Source: Tieghemostelium lacteum
Taxonomy: Eukaryota; Evosea; Eumycetozoa; Dictyosteliales; Raperosteliaceae
Assembly: GCA_001606155.1 (NCBI GenBank)
Contig: LODT01000004.1
Coordinates: 868,001 to 932,000 of the forward strand
Direction of reading: 5' to 3'
Length of the DNA stretch: 64,000 nucleotides
Shown: positions 1 through 9,665 of the stretch, in pieces
Numbering within the stretch: the first letter of the stretch is position 1
Layout: every line of letters begins with the position of its first letter
Position numbers and translations under genes: made by a program
Notes under the pieces: model-generated
What the model was told of the DNA's origin: nothing
Databases searched by the model: none
The model's input: the letters and a program-made list of their open reading frames with translations, nothing else

Positions 1-716
1 TCATTGGCAATTGTGTCATAAATTCCATTTTCCCCAAATCCACACTTGAAGATTTTCCTAAAAGTTTTTGAAGAATTTCTTCAGTTTTTGGACCTTGAAT
101 AGCAATCAAACTCTGTTCACCTAGAATCTCCATGTGAACATCTGAGGCACCTGATTTCTCTTTGAATTGCTTGAGTTTTGATTGAATATGTGCAATATCC
201 TTTTCAGCACAACCAGCATTGACAACAACATACAAACAATCACCTTGATTGGTAATCATAGTATCATCAATGATACCACCCTTGTCATTGGTGAAAACTG
301 ACAATTTAGATGACCCTTTTGGTAAAGCTTCCAAATCAGCAACAACCAAAGATTCAAAGAACTTTATACGATCTTTACCATGAATCTTAAGTTGAGCCAT
401 ATGAGATACATCAAACAATGAACTATTAGTTCTACAATGTAAATGTTCTTTTAAAACACCTGTTTTGTACATTACTGGCATTTCCCAACCACAAAATTCA
501 ACCATTTTACCTCCTAAATCTTTATGTAATTGATTTAAAGATGTTTTCTTTAACTATATATATATAGTTGTTAATTTCATAATATCTCAGAGCTAAGTAT
601 ATCAGACTACATACAGAATCAGTGTTGGTTGATGTAAAACAACATTTATTATTTGCTTTAGTTTGTAAATACTTTAAAAATAGTTTATTGACTGAATTGG
701 ATTTACTTAACATCAT
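1..716 (-). CDS. gcvT: Glycine cleavage system T protein (aminomethyltransferase), 5' part only
   Basis: This is the N-terminal part of mitochondrial aminomethyltransferase; the gene runs off the left edge. Exon 1 is 716..615 and encodes about 34 residues (MMLSKSNSVNKLFLKY...) rich in Lys/Ser and without acidic residues until its last few, as expected of a mitochondrial presequence. A 61 bp intron with a GTATGT donor and TATAG acceptor spans 614..554. Exon 2 resumes at 553 with LKKTSLNQLHKDLGGKMVEF, which matches the conserved start of the T protein, followed by CGWEMPV, a SLFDVSHMAQ-like stretch and KDRIKFFESLVVADL. The T protein takes the aminomethyl group from the H protein, releasing ammonia and forming methylene-tetrahydrofolate during glycine breakdown. 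The family is about 400 residues; roughly 215 are visible. The identification is firm; the precise splice sites are inferred. Confidence 0.9.
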
Positions 717-851
717 GGTGATCTTTTGGGTGTTAAAAAAATAAAAAAAAATCTAGAATGAACTTTATAAAAAAGGTATGATGAAGATGGTGATTTTAAA
801 AACAATTAGCTTTTATTATTTACAGTATAAATATATAGTTGGGTATTTGTT

Positions 852-2436
852 TTAATTTTCTTCACAGATATCATCAATGATACCCAAGTCTTGATAGTTT
901 CTAGATTTTAAATGTAATAATTCGATTTCATCTTCTTGATCAATTTCCATTGACTGATTCATTAATAGGGTTATAGATGAACATGATGATGATGATCCTG
1001 TTGAAGATGATAGATATCCACTGTTGTTTATACTTCCGTTACTGGATTTCAATGAAAATATAGGATTACAAGATGATGGTGGAGGTAATACCATATGTCC
1101 CATATTACCATTACTCTGTTGATGTTGATGTTGTTGTTTCTTAATTTTAGGATCATTCATTATTATATAATTCAAAAGATATTCTCTAAAGTTACTAAAC
1201 AATTTATCTTTTTTTGATTTTTTTGAGAACTGTAGACCACAGGCATTACAAATGTTGACAACAGATCGAGGTCCTCTTCTCCATTCTGGTGAAAATGTTG
1301 TACCACATAACTCACATATAGAAGGTTTAGCTTTAATTGGTCTTCCTCTTTTCTTTTTTTCAAGTACTGGTATTGGATCAGTAATTGTAGTTTTGGGTAC
1401 TGTTGAACCATCATAATGCTCTTTAAACTTTTTTAATTTACCAATACCACTATTAGACCCTATAACATCGGGACTCTTCATATTCTGTATAGATTCATGC
1501 TCAAATGTATTATTAATTACAGATCTAAATGAATTTGGTAGAGTTAACCTAGATTCTTCTATATTTCTTTTATATAATTCACTATATTTATCAATAATCA
1601 CACTATTACTATTATTTACTATATTATGGTAATTTGTTGTTGTTGTTCGTTTACCATTGTTATCAATTTCCTCAATTTCAATTTCATCATGACCATTGAG
1701 TATATTAGGATAATAGCTATGACTATTATTATTATACTATTTGAAAGTGTTATAATTTTGGAGGTATTGGGTTTCTTGGGTGATGGGGATAACGGTGATG
1801 AATCAAAGGTATTGGTATTATCTGAACTGAATTGTAATTGATTATTATTAATATTTTCTATTAATGGATTAAAATTTGAAAATTCAAAAGTATTTTGATC
1901 AAAATCATCATTGATCCAAATTGATTTTTTAAATTTAAACGTAATCTCTTCTATAGAGTATTTAAATAGGTCGATATCCATATTGAGTTGAGGAGTGTCA
2001 TATGAATTTTGTGTATTAATTATTTGAGAGTTTCCATTGACTATTGGTTGTTTTGGTGACATTGGAGGTGTTGAAGTACCACTAGAATAATGTGATGGTA
2101 GTGGTGGTGATGTTTTTGGTGAATATCCTTCTATTCCATTATTATTATTATGGTTATTATTAGTTTGTAATTGTTGTATGCAATTTATATTATTTTGTAA
2201 TGTATCCGGTGTAATTTGAAGTGGTTCATGGGAAACTATAATTTCTCCAAATGAATTGGAACCATTATAAGATAAACTTGAATTTGATTTTATTCTTTAT
2301 AAAAAATTTAAAAAATTAATAAAAATTTTAATTTATTAAAACTGGTTATTTGGAAATTAAAATAAACTTACAAATTACTATCTAATTTTATCCTAGAATC
2401 CGATAGTTTTGTATATTGATTCAAAGTAAAACACAT
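852..2436 (-). CDS. GATA-type zinc finger transcription factor
   Basis: The distal coding part carries a single GATA finger, CELCGTTFSPEWRRGP followed by NICNACGLQFSKK, i.e. CX2C-X18-CX2C with the typical WRRGP and CNACG motifs, preceded by a basic KKKRGRPIKAKP stretch (AT-hook-like GRP core). Exon 1 is 2436..2372 (MCFTLNQYTKLSDSRIKLDSN), with a 77 bp intron (2371..2295, GTAAGT donor) and exon 2 from 2294. Exon 2 encodes Asn-, Ser- and Pro-rich low-complexity sequence (QNNINCIQQ, SPKTSPPLPSHYSSG) typical of dictyostelid transcription factors. Near 1790..1715 the open frame changes: upstream it reads ...SPLSPSPKKPN, downstream ...SHSYYPNILNGHDEIEIEE on to the finger. This needs a non-canonical intron or an indel. 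C-terminal to the finger are His/Gln and Ser/Asn-rich runs. It presumably acts as a DNA-binding regulator in the nucleus; the exact orthologue among the dictyostelid gta genes is not recognised. Confidence 0.8.
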
Positions 2437-3557
2437 TTTATAAAATAAATAGATTTATAAAATATAGAATCTTGCAAGCAAGATTTGAAAATGTTGATTT
2501 AAAATATTGTTTAAATAATTATAAAATTTTGATCAAAAACAATATCTTAAGATTGGAAAATGATTTGTTATTTGGTATTGGATAAGTGGAATACTAAATT
2601 CTATGTATAGATTTTAACTAGGTTAGTGTATAAATAGACTATAGCAAGTATAATTTGTCTCTTAAGATTTACAAAAATAAAATATAAAAAAAACACAATA
2701 ACTATTGGATGCTTTTGTTTGTTGCTGACTGATATGATTGATCAAAAAAGAAGAAAACAAACTATTGTTGTTTAGAATTTATTTTATTAAAAAAAATATA
2801 TTTTTTTGAATTATATATGTATTTATACTACCAGAAGAGTGGTAGAAGAGAAAGGGTTGTTTGGTGGGTATGTGGTGGTTGTGATTTCACACCCAAAACA
2901 AAAATTTTAAAAAAAAAAAGGTTAAGGCTTGTAATATTGTATTTTTGATTTGTGGTAGAGCTCTAACCTTGGTGGGTATGTGTTTGATTTTTTTTTTTAA
3001 ACTATAAATGGAAAGTACACTATAGAGCACTACAGTTGTTTTTGTTTTAAATGATACATATCTTTCAAATGGATGTAGTGTCTTATTTTTTTAAAATTTA
3101 TTTGATTTATCCAATCAATGAACCTTCATTACCACATACTTACAAAGCACACCCACATTTAATTTTACAATTTTTTTGAATTTTTTTTTCATGGCACTAT
3201 TTTTGTAACAGTCTCTGTCTGTGATTGTGATTTTTCAATTCTACCACCTTACTCTATCTAATCTCATTTTTATAGATATGTATTTTTATAAACCATTTGA
3301 AGAGAATGTGTTCTGAGTACCACCACAAAGCTTTAAGACATTCTGTGTGGTGAGAGCAAATACAAATATAATTAAAGTATTGTTATAGAAATTAGTGATG
3401 TTGAGAATCATTAAAAGGGAGACTTTATCAAATAGAGTAAAAAATGGATAGTATGAATAGTACTTTAGTCATAATTACCCCCATTAATGCTTTTGATCAT
3501 TTTGATTAGTTTTTTTTTTTTTTTTTTTTTTAGTATCCGCGGATTGTTTTATCAGAA
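2437..3557. promoter_or_regulatory. Intergenic region with G-box-like motifs between divergent genes
   Basis: About 1.1 kb lies between the GATA factor (leftward) and the next rightward exon. No convincing coding frame is seen. It contains several GGGTG/CACCC motifs of the kind bound by G-box factor in dictyostelid developmental promoters: GGTGGGTATGTGGTGG near 2863, CACACCCA at 2888..2895, GGTGGGTATGTG at 2971..2982 and CACACCCAC at 3148..3156. The assignment to G-box factor is from general knowledge of the motif; whether they act here is inference. Confidence 0.4.
3510..3531. repeat. Homopolymer T run, about 22 bases
   Basis: An uninterrupted T tract just upstream of the ATG at 3558. Oligo-T stretches near transcription starts are common in dictyostelid promoters, so it may mark the 5' end of the next rightward transcript. 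Confidence 0.7.
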
Positions 3558-3810
3558 ATGTCATCCCCCACAATAAAAGAGTAAGTTTTTAACTACTTTT
3601 TTAAAAGTGTGTTTGTGTTTATAATAATAGAAACAAAAAAGAGTTATCAATTAATATGTGTATCGCAAACGATCTATATTATTGTTTTTGTAGTGATAAT
3701 CAGCTAAAAAAATAGTTAACGTCGATTTAGAAATTACTCTTTTACAATGGGTTAAAAAACATCAACAACAGAGAGATAGTAAATCATTACAATTACAAAA
3801 AAAATATTAG
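3558..3810 (+). CDS. Possible small gene or alternative 5' exons of ENY2
   Basis: Two unexplained coding-like pieces lie here. At 3558..3580 is ATG plus MSSPTIKE, followed by a perfect GTAAGT donor. At 3721..3810 is a frame VDLEITLLQWVKKHQQQRDS... ending in TAG, with codon choice like real dictyostelid exons (QQQ, KK, W). A phase-consistent model joins the first piece through an exon starting near 3631 (after AATAATAG) and a second intron ending at TAG 3710..3712, giving a protein of about 47 residues. The alternative is that 3558..3580 is the first exon of the adjacent ENY2 gene. No family is recognised for the VDLEITLLQWVKKH peptide, and the model is tentative. Confidence 0.3.
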
Positions 3811-3919
3811 CCATTCAATTTAATTCATTGAACCAATATTACTTTAATTAATTTATCAAAAACTTTATTATTATTATAATATACAACACATTTGAAAATA
3901 TCCTACATAACATATACTA

Positions 3920-4325
3920 ATGTCAGTATCACTATCGATTAGTCACATCAAATTAAGATCGACAATTCATCAGAGAATGATAGAGTCTGGTGAAAGAGAA
4001 AGATTAAAATTACTATTAAAAAATAAACTAGTAGAAGGTGGTTGGAGAGACGAAGTAAAGACACTGTGTAGAGAATATATAAAAAATAACGAAAATGTAA
4101 AATTATCAGATCTATGTGCAAGTATAACACCACAAGCAAAGAGTATGTCTTAAACTATTTCGGTTTTATCAATTATAATGAGGATAACTAACCTTATATA
4201 ATGTAATAGAAAAAGTACCACCTCAAATTAAACAGGATTTAACAAAAAGAATTAGAAAGTTTTTAGGACCAATACAGAATCAATCAGTTACACCTAATAA
4301 TGTACAATCACCTATGAAATCTTGA
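3920..4325 (+). CDS. eny2: ENY2/Sus1 homologue (SAGA DUB module and TREX-2 subunit)
   Basis: The protein HQRMIESGERERLKLLLKN followed by KLVEGGWRDEVKTLCREYI aligns well with human ENY2 (NQKLIETGERERLKELL...LIECGWKDQLKAHCKEVI). Exon 3920..4142 is followed by a 67 bp intron (GTATGT...AATAG, 4143..4209) and exon 4210..4325, which supplies the conserved end VPPQIKQDLTKRIRKFLGP. ENY2 is a small, about 100-residue helical scaffold shared by the SAGA histone H2B deubiquitinase module and the TREX-2 mRNA export complex. The start is uncertain. The ATG at 3920 gives MSVSLSISHIKLRSTIHQ. Alternatively an exon at 3558..3580 could splice to 3943 (TTAG acceptor, phase 2 preserved), giving MSSPTIKDHIKLRSTIHQ, which resembles other ENY2 N-termini at least as well. 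The 3' end converges on the next gene, 88 bp away. Confidence 0.85.
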
Positions 4326-4412
4326 AAATTTAACTCTCCTTTATTACATCTACAACTTTAACTATTAATTCCCATACTGGAATTTGTATAATAAACAAGC
4401 AAACATATAATA

Positions 4413-5360
4413 TTAGTATGTACAGGAAATATTTATGAAGTTTGAAGCTTGAATATACGTACTGTATTCATTATCAATTTTTGAATTTAGAGAACTCAAA
4501 CATTCGTACAATTGTTCTTGTGATTTTGTATAATCAAATTGATTAGATAGTATAGATTCCTTTCTTTGAAATTCTATTCGATAACTCTGTACAATGAATA
4601 GAAACCAATCGTGAATTGTTGTCAGTGGAGGAGTTGAGTAGTCGCCACTATTCAACTCACCTACATTATTATTTATAACTTTTTTATTATGTTCTAGTAG
4701 ATGATAGTTATCATTCCTCAGACTAACCAATTTCTCTGAAACCTTTTTTAAACCATCCATAAATGAATTTAAAGATTTCATTAGACTTTCTAATTTCTCA
4801 CAATGTTTCAACTGTAATTCACGAAATACATAATCTTCATTACTACCATTGATTTCTTGATTTTTAAAAATTCTAAAATAGTTTTTATCAACATTTAACT
4901 GTTGAGAGTTTCTATTTTCTGATAAACTCTTATCACAACTAGTACTACTTGAAATTATTTGTATTCTCTCAAGTACCATTATAATACTTTTACAAGTCAC
5001 TAATAGATTCTTTTCATTACTATTCCATGTTGATAGTTGTTGTGATATCTCTATAAAGATATTTTGATATTTTTTTAATAGGGTCAACGTGGAAACTGTT
5101 GATATACTTGACAATGTTGAGCTTTGTTGTGATGATGATGGAGAAGAAAGTAAATAGTTATCTAGACTATTGTTATTACTATTTTTGATGGGTGAATTAC
5201 AGGCAATACTACTAGATACATCTAGTGTTTGCTTTGTATGTTGCCAAAACACAGGTATAAATTCCTTATTACTATCATTAACATCATTTGTGCATTCTTG
5301 TCGATCCGTATTACTATTTTTAAGAGTATTAGTAATTTGAAGATGATTAGATTTACTCAT
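4413..5360 (-). CDS. AIRIM/C1orf109-like protein (putative ribosome maturation factor)
   Basis: A single-exon frame of about 315 residues from ATG at 5360 (MSKSNHLQITNTLKN). The N-terminal 100 residues are Ser/Asn-rich. The rest resembles the C1orf109/AIRIM family: a helical LLKKYQNIFIEISQQLSTW block, then a HCEKLESLMKSLNSFMDGL segment with VSEKLVSLRNDNYHLLEH, and a C-terminal TTIHDWFLFIVQSYRIEF block with RKESIL, corresponding to the human LEWLQDIERHYRKSYLKRKYLL region. In mammals AIRIM belongs to the 55LCC (SPATA5/SPATA5L1/CINP) AAA-ATPase complex in 60S maturation and replication. The match is by remembered pattern, so function is inference. The last 20 codons could be altered by an intron (GTACGT near 4467). 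Confidence 0.5.
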   Translation of the reverse strand: MSKSNHLQITNTLKNSNTDRQECTNDVNDSNKEFIPVFWQHTKQTLDVSSSIACNSPIKNSNNNSLDNYLLSSPSSSQQSSTLSSISTVSTLTLLKKYQNIFIEISQQLSTWNSNEKNLLVTCKSIIMVLERIQIISSSTSCDKSLSENRNSQQLNVDKNYFRIFKNQEINGSNEDYVFRELQLKHCEKLESLMKSLNSFMDGLKKVSEKLVSLRNDNYHLLEHNKKVINNNVGELNSGDYSTPPLTTIHDWFLFIVQSYRIEFQRKESILSNQFDYTKSQEQLYECLSSLNSKIDNEYSTYIQASNFINISCTY

Positions 5361-6183
5361 CTTCCCCCTTAACACTTTTTAATAACTAATTTCAAAAAAA
5401 AATAAATAAATTCACTATATTGATTAATCATGTAACACCACCCCGATTCGTAATTTAATTTTGTTTTATTTTTTTTTTTCACTTTGTATCATCAACCCCA
5501 CCACCCACACACCTTTCAAACAAGACAAATTTGTGATATTAAAAAGATATTAATCATTAAAAAGACAATGTTAACATAAACTTTTGTGTGTGAAAATGTG
5601 TTTTATGTGTTTAGTGTATATTTAATCTAGATACAAAAATTGGTGGATGAATTTGTCCAAATATAGATTTTAATAGATAGTCTGGTATTTTGTGATGTTA
5701 ATAGATAGATACTAAATTAATTTTGGAAGTTTTTAAAAATAATAACACATTATGATAATTAGTTAAAACCAATAAAAAAAAACAAAAGAAATACTAAATC
5801 AATATATTCCCCATTTGGTGAATTTTTAATGTATACTCCAACAACGACGCTGTATTTTATTGTTGTACTGTTGTTATTTTCCATTTAGTGTAGTGAAGTG
5901 TGGTAGAAAAGAGAGTTTAGAATAATTTGTTAAAGTATGTTCAAACCATGTCAATTGTTAAAATTAGATACCCTATTGCCAATATTTATAACAATCTAAT
6001 ATATACTACAATTTTACCAATCGTTTCATCCTATTTAAACTCACTTATTTTCTTTTTTTTTATTATCATTTAAACTGTTTAAATAATTAAAAAACAGATT
6101 ATATTAGTAAACAAACTCCCTTCTATATAGTTTTACAAGATATAAAATTTTATAATTATTTATTTAAATTATAAAAAAAAACA
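5361..6183. other. Divergent intergenic region
   Basis: About 0.8 kb between the divergent AIRIM-like gene and the secreted cysteine-rich protein. No gene-like frame is visible. It holds CA/C-rich patches (around 5430..5445 and CACCCACACACC near 5500..5513) within very AT-rich DNA, plus an AT-rich stretch just before the ATG at 6184. Nothing else can be supported. Confidence 0.5.
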
Positions 6184-8550
6184 ATGAAACCAATCAACTA
6201 TTTATTAGTATTTTGTTTGGTACTATTATTTCTCAATACCATCGAATGTAAAAAGAAAAAAATTCCAAGTATGTATAAATATAACTAAGATTTATTAAAA
6301 TATATCTAAAATCTTAGATTTATTAATAAAACTTATTGATTAGATTGCAGAGTTTTGAGTGAAGAACACTGTTTAGCCAATCCAAAGTATTGCTCAGTTA
6401 TATATGGTTATCCATGTTGTGACTCTGAAGTATTCATGTGTCTCCAAATTCCAAGTGAAAAATGTCATACTGGTATGAATGAATCTCTTCATATTTCACC
6501 TCCACCCAAAGCAGTAGCCAAAGCAGTGGCTATCAATGAAACTGACGTTGAAACTGAAGGTATAATGGAAGATGATGAAGAAATGGATAGAAATGATGAA
6601 ATGGAAGTTGAAGAAGATGAAATGTCAATCAAAACTGTAGATTTTGATGATGATGAAAAACCTGAAGTTGAATGGTGTGTCAAAAACAAGGATAACAATA
6701 ACTGGAGATTCACATCCAACTGTTTACCAAATGTTGCCAATGGTGATAAGAAATCTGAACACTATCAGTTCTTTAAACCTAACCAATACAAGTGTAAATT
6801 CTCAAAATGTCCAAGAGGTTTTGAGTGTGTTGATAAAGATGAATCTAATGATATGTGTGATTCAACTAGTACATGTTGTAATTATCAATCCAAATGTGTA
6901 ATCAAGAAGAAGGTTATTAAGGACATGGTCAAGAGAATTGAAGCTCCAAAACACCAGAATAAGAAGATTCATATCACTGAAGATGAAGGCATCAATTTAT
7001 CAAATAAAAGAAACATGAAATCAAAACCACAAACTCACCAAACTGCTCCAATTAAATCAACCAAAGCACCAGTAGTCATGGGTACCAAACCACCAGTTGC
7101 TAATAAACTCTTGACTTTGGCTGTCACCTCAACTACAACCTCCCCAAAACCATTGTTGGATATTTTAGAGGAAACTGAAGTACCTAAAGTCACAGAAACT
7201 CCAAAACCAACTGAACCAGTTGTTGAAAAGGTTGAAGAAGTTCCAGCTGAGGATGAAACTCAAGATGAAACTGAAGAGGAAGAAATTATGAAAGAGTCTG
7301 AAGAAGATCAGTGGATTGATGAAGAACCAACAAAGAAACCTGATACTCACATGTTTGATGCTACTACTGGAAACCCAGGTGGATTCCGTTCAACTACAGG
7401 TCGTAACTTTGGTACATCTGGAGGTAGAAACATCTTATCTATTGATGATGATTTAGATGAAGACATCATTGATATCTCTGAGAATGAACAGCAACAAGAA
7501 GACAGCTCATCAACTACTGGTGGACAAGCTCCAACTGATGTTGAAGACCAGAGTTATGATTCCGAAAAATGTAGAAAGAAGTCATGTAAATCAGTTAGAT
7601 GTCCAAAAGGTTCTTCATGTGCCTGTAGATCTAATGGTACACCATTTTGTAAATTAAATGATTGGAGACCTTTCACAACTGGCCCAAGATACACTATTGA
7701 ACCATCAACATTCTCAGGTCCTATTTATACCATTGAACCATCAACATTCTCAGCTGCTAGTCAATCTGTTGCATCTCGTTCTACTACAGGTCCAAGATAC
7801 ACTATTGAACCACCAGGTTTCACTGGAGCCTCTATGGCTGTAAATGGAACCAAACCATCCAATGCAACTACCACAGTCCCACCTGTAGCTCCATCCAATA
7901 CCACAATGAATGAAACTATTACTGCACCTCCAAATGCAACCGTTTCAAAGATTGCAGAAAAGAAAGGACCAAAACCATCTTGTATGACAATGAAATGTGC
8001 TGGTGGTTACACATGTGTTGATAACCCAGTTTATGGAGGTAGATGTATAAAGAACAAGGTATCTTGTAAAGAGGTACTATGCGCACAAAACAAGTACTGC
8101 GTTGAGGATATTGATGGTGCTAAATGTTTGGACAAAACAACTTGTCAAAACAGTAACTGTCCAGAAGGTTTCGAGTGTTTGAATGATGTCATTAGAGGTG
8201 CCAGATGTGAAAGAACTAAATTACCAACTTGTGAAACTGTAAAATGTAAATCTGGTTTCATTTGTGTTCAAGATGATATTAGAGGAGCCAGATGTGAAAA
8301 AGAAGCTGTACCAACTTGTGCATCAACAACATGTATGACTGGTTACACCTGTGTTGAAGACCCAATCAATGGTGCCAAGTGTCAAGTTAAAGATCTATGT
8401 TCCACTGTTAAATGTCCAGAAGATAGTTATTGTGTAAAAGACTCGGTCTATGGTGCCTATTGTAAACGTAAATGGATTTCTTGTGATAATGTTCGTTGTG
8501 GTTTTGGTCTAATTTGTGTTGAAACAAAGAACGGTCCAAAATGTAAATAA
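6184..8550 (+). CDS. Secreted cysteine-rich follistatin-repeat protein
   Basis: Exon 1 (6184..6268) encodes a signal peptide, MKPINYLLVFCLVLLFLNT with a likely cleavage after IEC. A 75 bp intron with a GTATGT donor leads to exon 2 at 6344, completing IPNCRVLSEEHC. The mature protein of about 740 residues has an N-terminal Cys-rich part (CSVIYGYPCCDSEVFMC), a long acidic region rich in Glu/Asp and Thr/Pro, a short tandem repeat (GPRYTIEPSTFSG and variants, 7681..7825), a Thr/Asn mucin-like linker, and seven C-terminal follistatin-like repeats of the form CxxxxCxxGxxCVxDxxxGAxC (7978..8547). Such FOLN-type repeats occur in dictyostelid spore-coat and extracellular matrix proteins such as SP60/SP70 and SP85. 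A role in the sorus, sheath or spore coat is likely but inferred; the repeat region is too generic to name an orthologue. Confidence 0.8.
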
Positions 8551-8684
8551 GAAATCAACTTGTTAATTTACATCACCAAATTTTAAATTAATTAAACAAC
8601 AATTTTATAAATTATAATCTAATCATGTTCAAATAAAAAATAATATACCTACTTAAGTACAATTTATTAATACCATTATGATTT

Positions 8685-9514
8685 TCATGGTCTTTTAATA
8701 GTTTCCAAATAGTTTGGTTCCTCTTTTGATAATTTAATTACAAATTTAAAAACATCTTCATAACCAGTTAGTTTTTCCATTCTTTGCATCCATTCATGAA
8801 TGTGTTGATATTTGGTGTAATCAAATTTCAATAATTTCAATTGAGAAATTTCACAAAATGCTGAGAAATCTGCTAATGTAACTGAATTGGTTCCTGCTAC
8901 AAATTGATTTTGACCATTCTTTAAGAATAAACTTTGAAATTGATTTAAAACTTTTGGAATATCATTTGATGTTTTATCAAATAATGGAAAATCAATTGGT
9001 TCATTAAACTTTATATTTTAATACACAATATTAGTTATTATGATACAAATAAATTTCATAGTGCAATTGATAAATACCTTTGGATGTAAATATGCTTCAT
9101 GGAAATAGTGATGAAAAGTGTATCTTAAACCTGTATGATGCCAATCTAAATATTCATCAATCTTTGCTCTTTGGAATATATCATTACTTGAATAAAGGTT
9201 ATGTTGATCACCATACTTATTTAATAAGAATCTGCAAATGGTATGTGATTCATATAAATGAAAGTTATTGGAGTTATCTTGAATGGCAGGTACCATTCCA
9301 AATGGATTACTAATGTTTATAAAATTGGTTATTAATTATATATCCCATCATTTTTAAATGAAACATACATTTTCAAATATTCAGGTGTTCTTTGTTCTTT
9401 CAATCCAATTTTAACAACATTGAAATCATATGATATGTTATTATATTTACAAACCCAAACAACCATACGAGTTGGTTGTGACATTAAATCTCCCCATATA
9501 GTAATTTTACTCAT
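8685..9514 (-). CDS. Glutathione S-transferase, theta-like
   Basis: Three exons (9514..9369, 9309..9078, 9008..8685) give a 233-residue protein, the normal GST size. Introns of 59 and 69 bp have GTATGT and GTATTT donors and keep phase. The N-terminal thioredoxin fold shows MSKITIWGDLMSQPTRMVVW, with the SQPxR motif where theta/beta-like GSTs place the catalytic Ser, then KINPFGMVPAIQD across the first junction, containing the cis-Pro VPAI, and the glutathione-binding ESHTICRFLL. The helical C-terminal domain contains GTNSVTLADFSAF, the usual (T/S)xAD N-capping motif. The enzyme would conjugate glutathione to electrophiles in the cytosol. The nearest rightward gene starts 151 bp away, so the two share a compact divergent promoter. 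Confidence 0.85.
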
Positions 9515-9665
9515 TTTTAATATATCTCTTACGCTAAATTAAATATGAACAAAAAAAAAAAAAATTAAACAAAAAAAAATGTAAAAACACATAAAACTTT
9601 AGGAACATGGTTGATGTTTTTGGGAAATTAATTAATTAATTTTTTGTTTATTTTTTCATTCAATA

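Noticed and set aside
2951-2985. TGGTAGAGC sequence resembling a tRNA D-arm
   Set aside because: No matching T-arm GGTTCNANNC or paired acceptor stem at the right distance.
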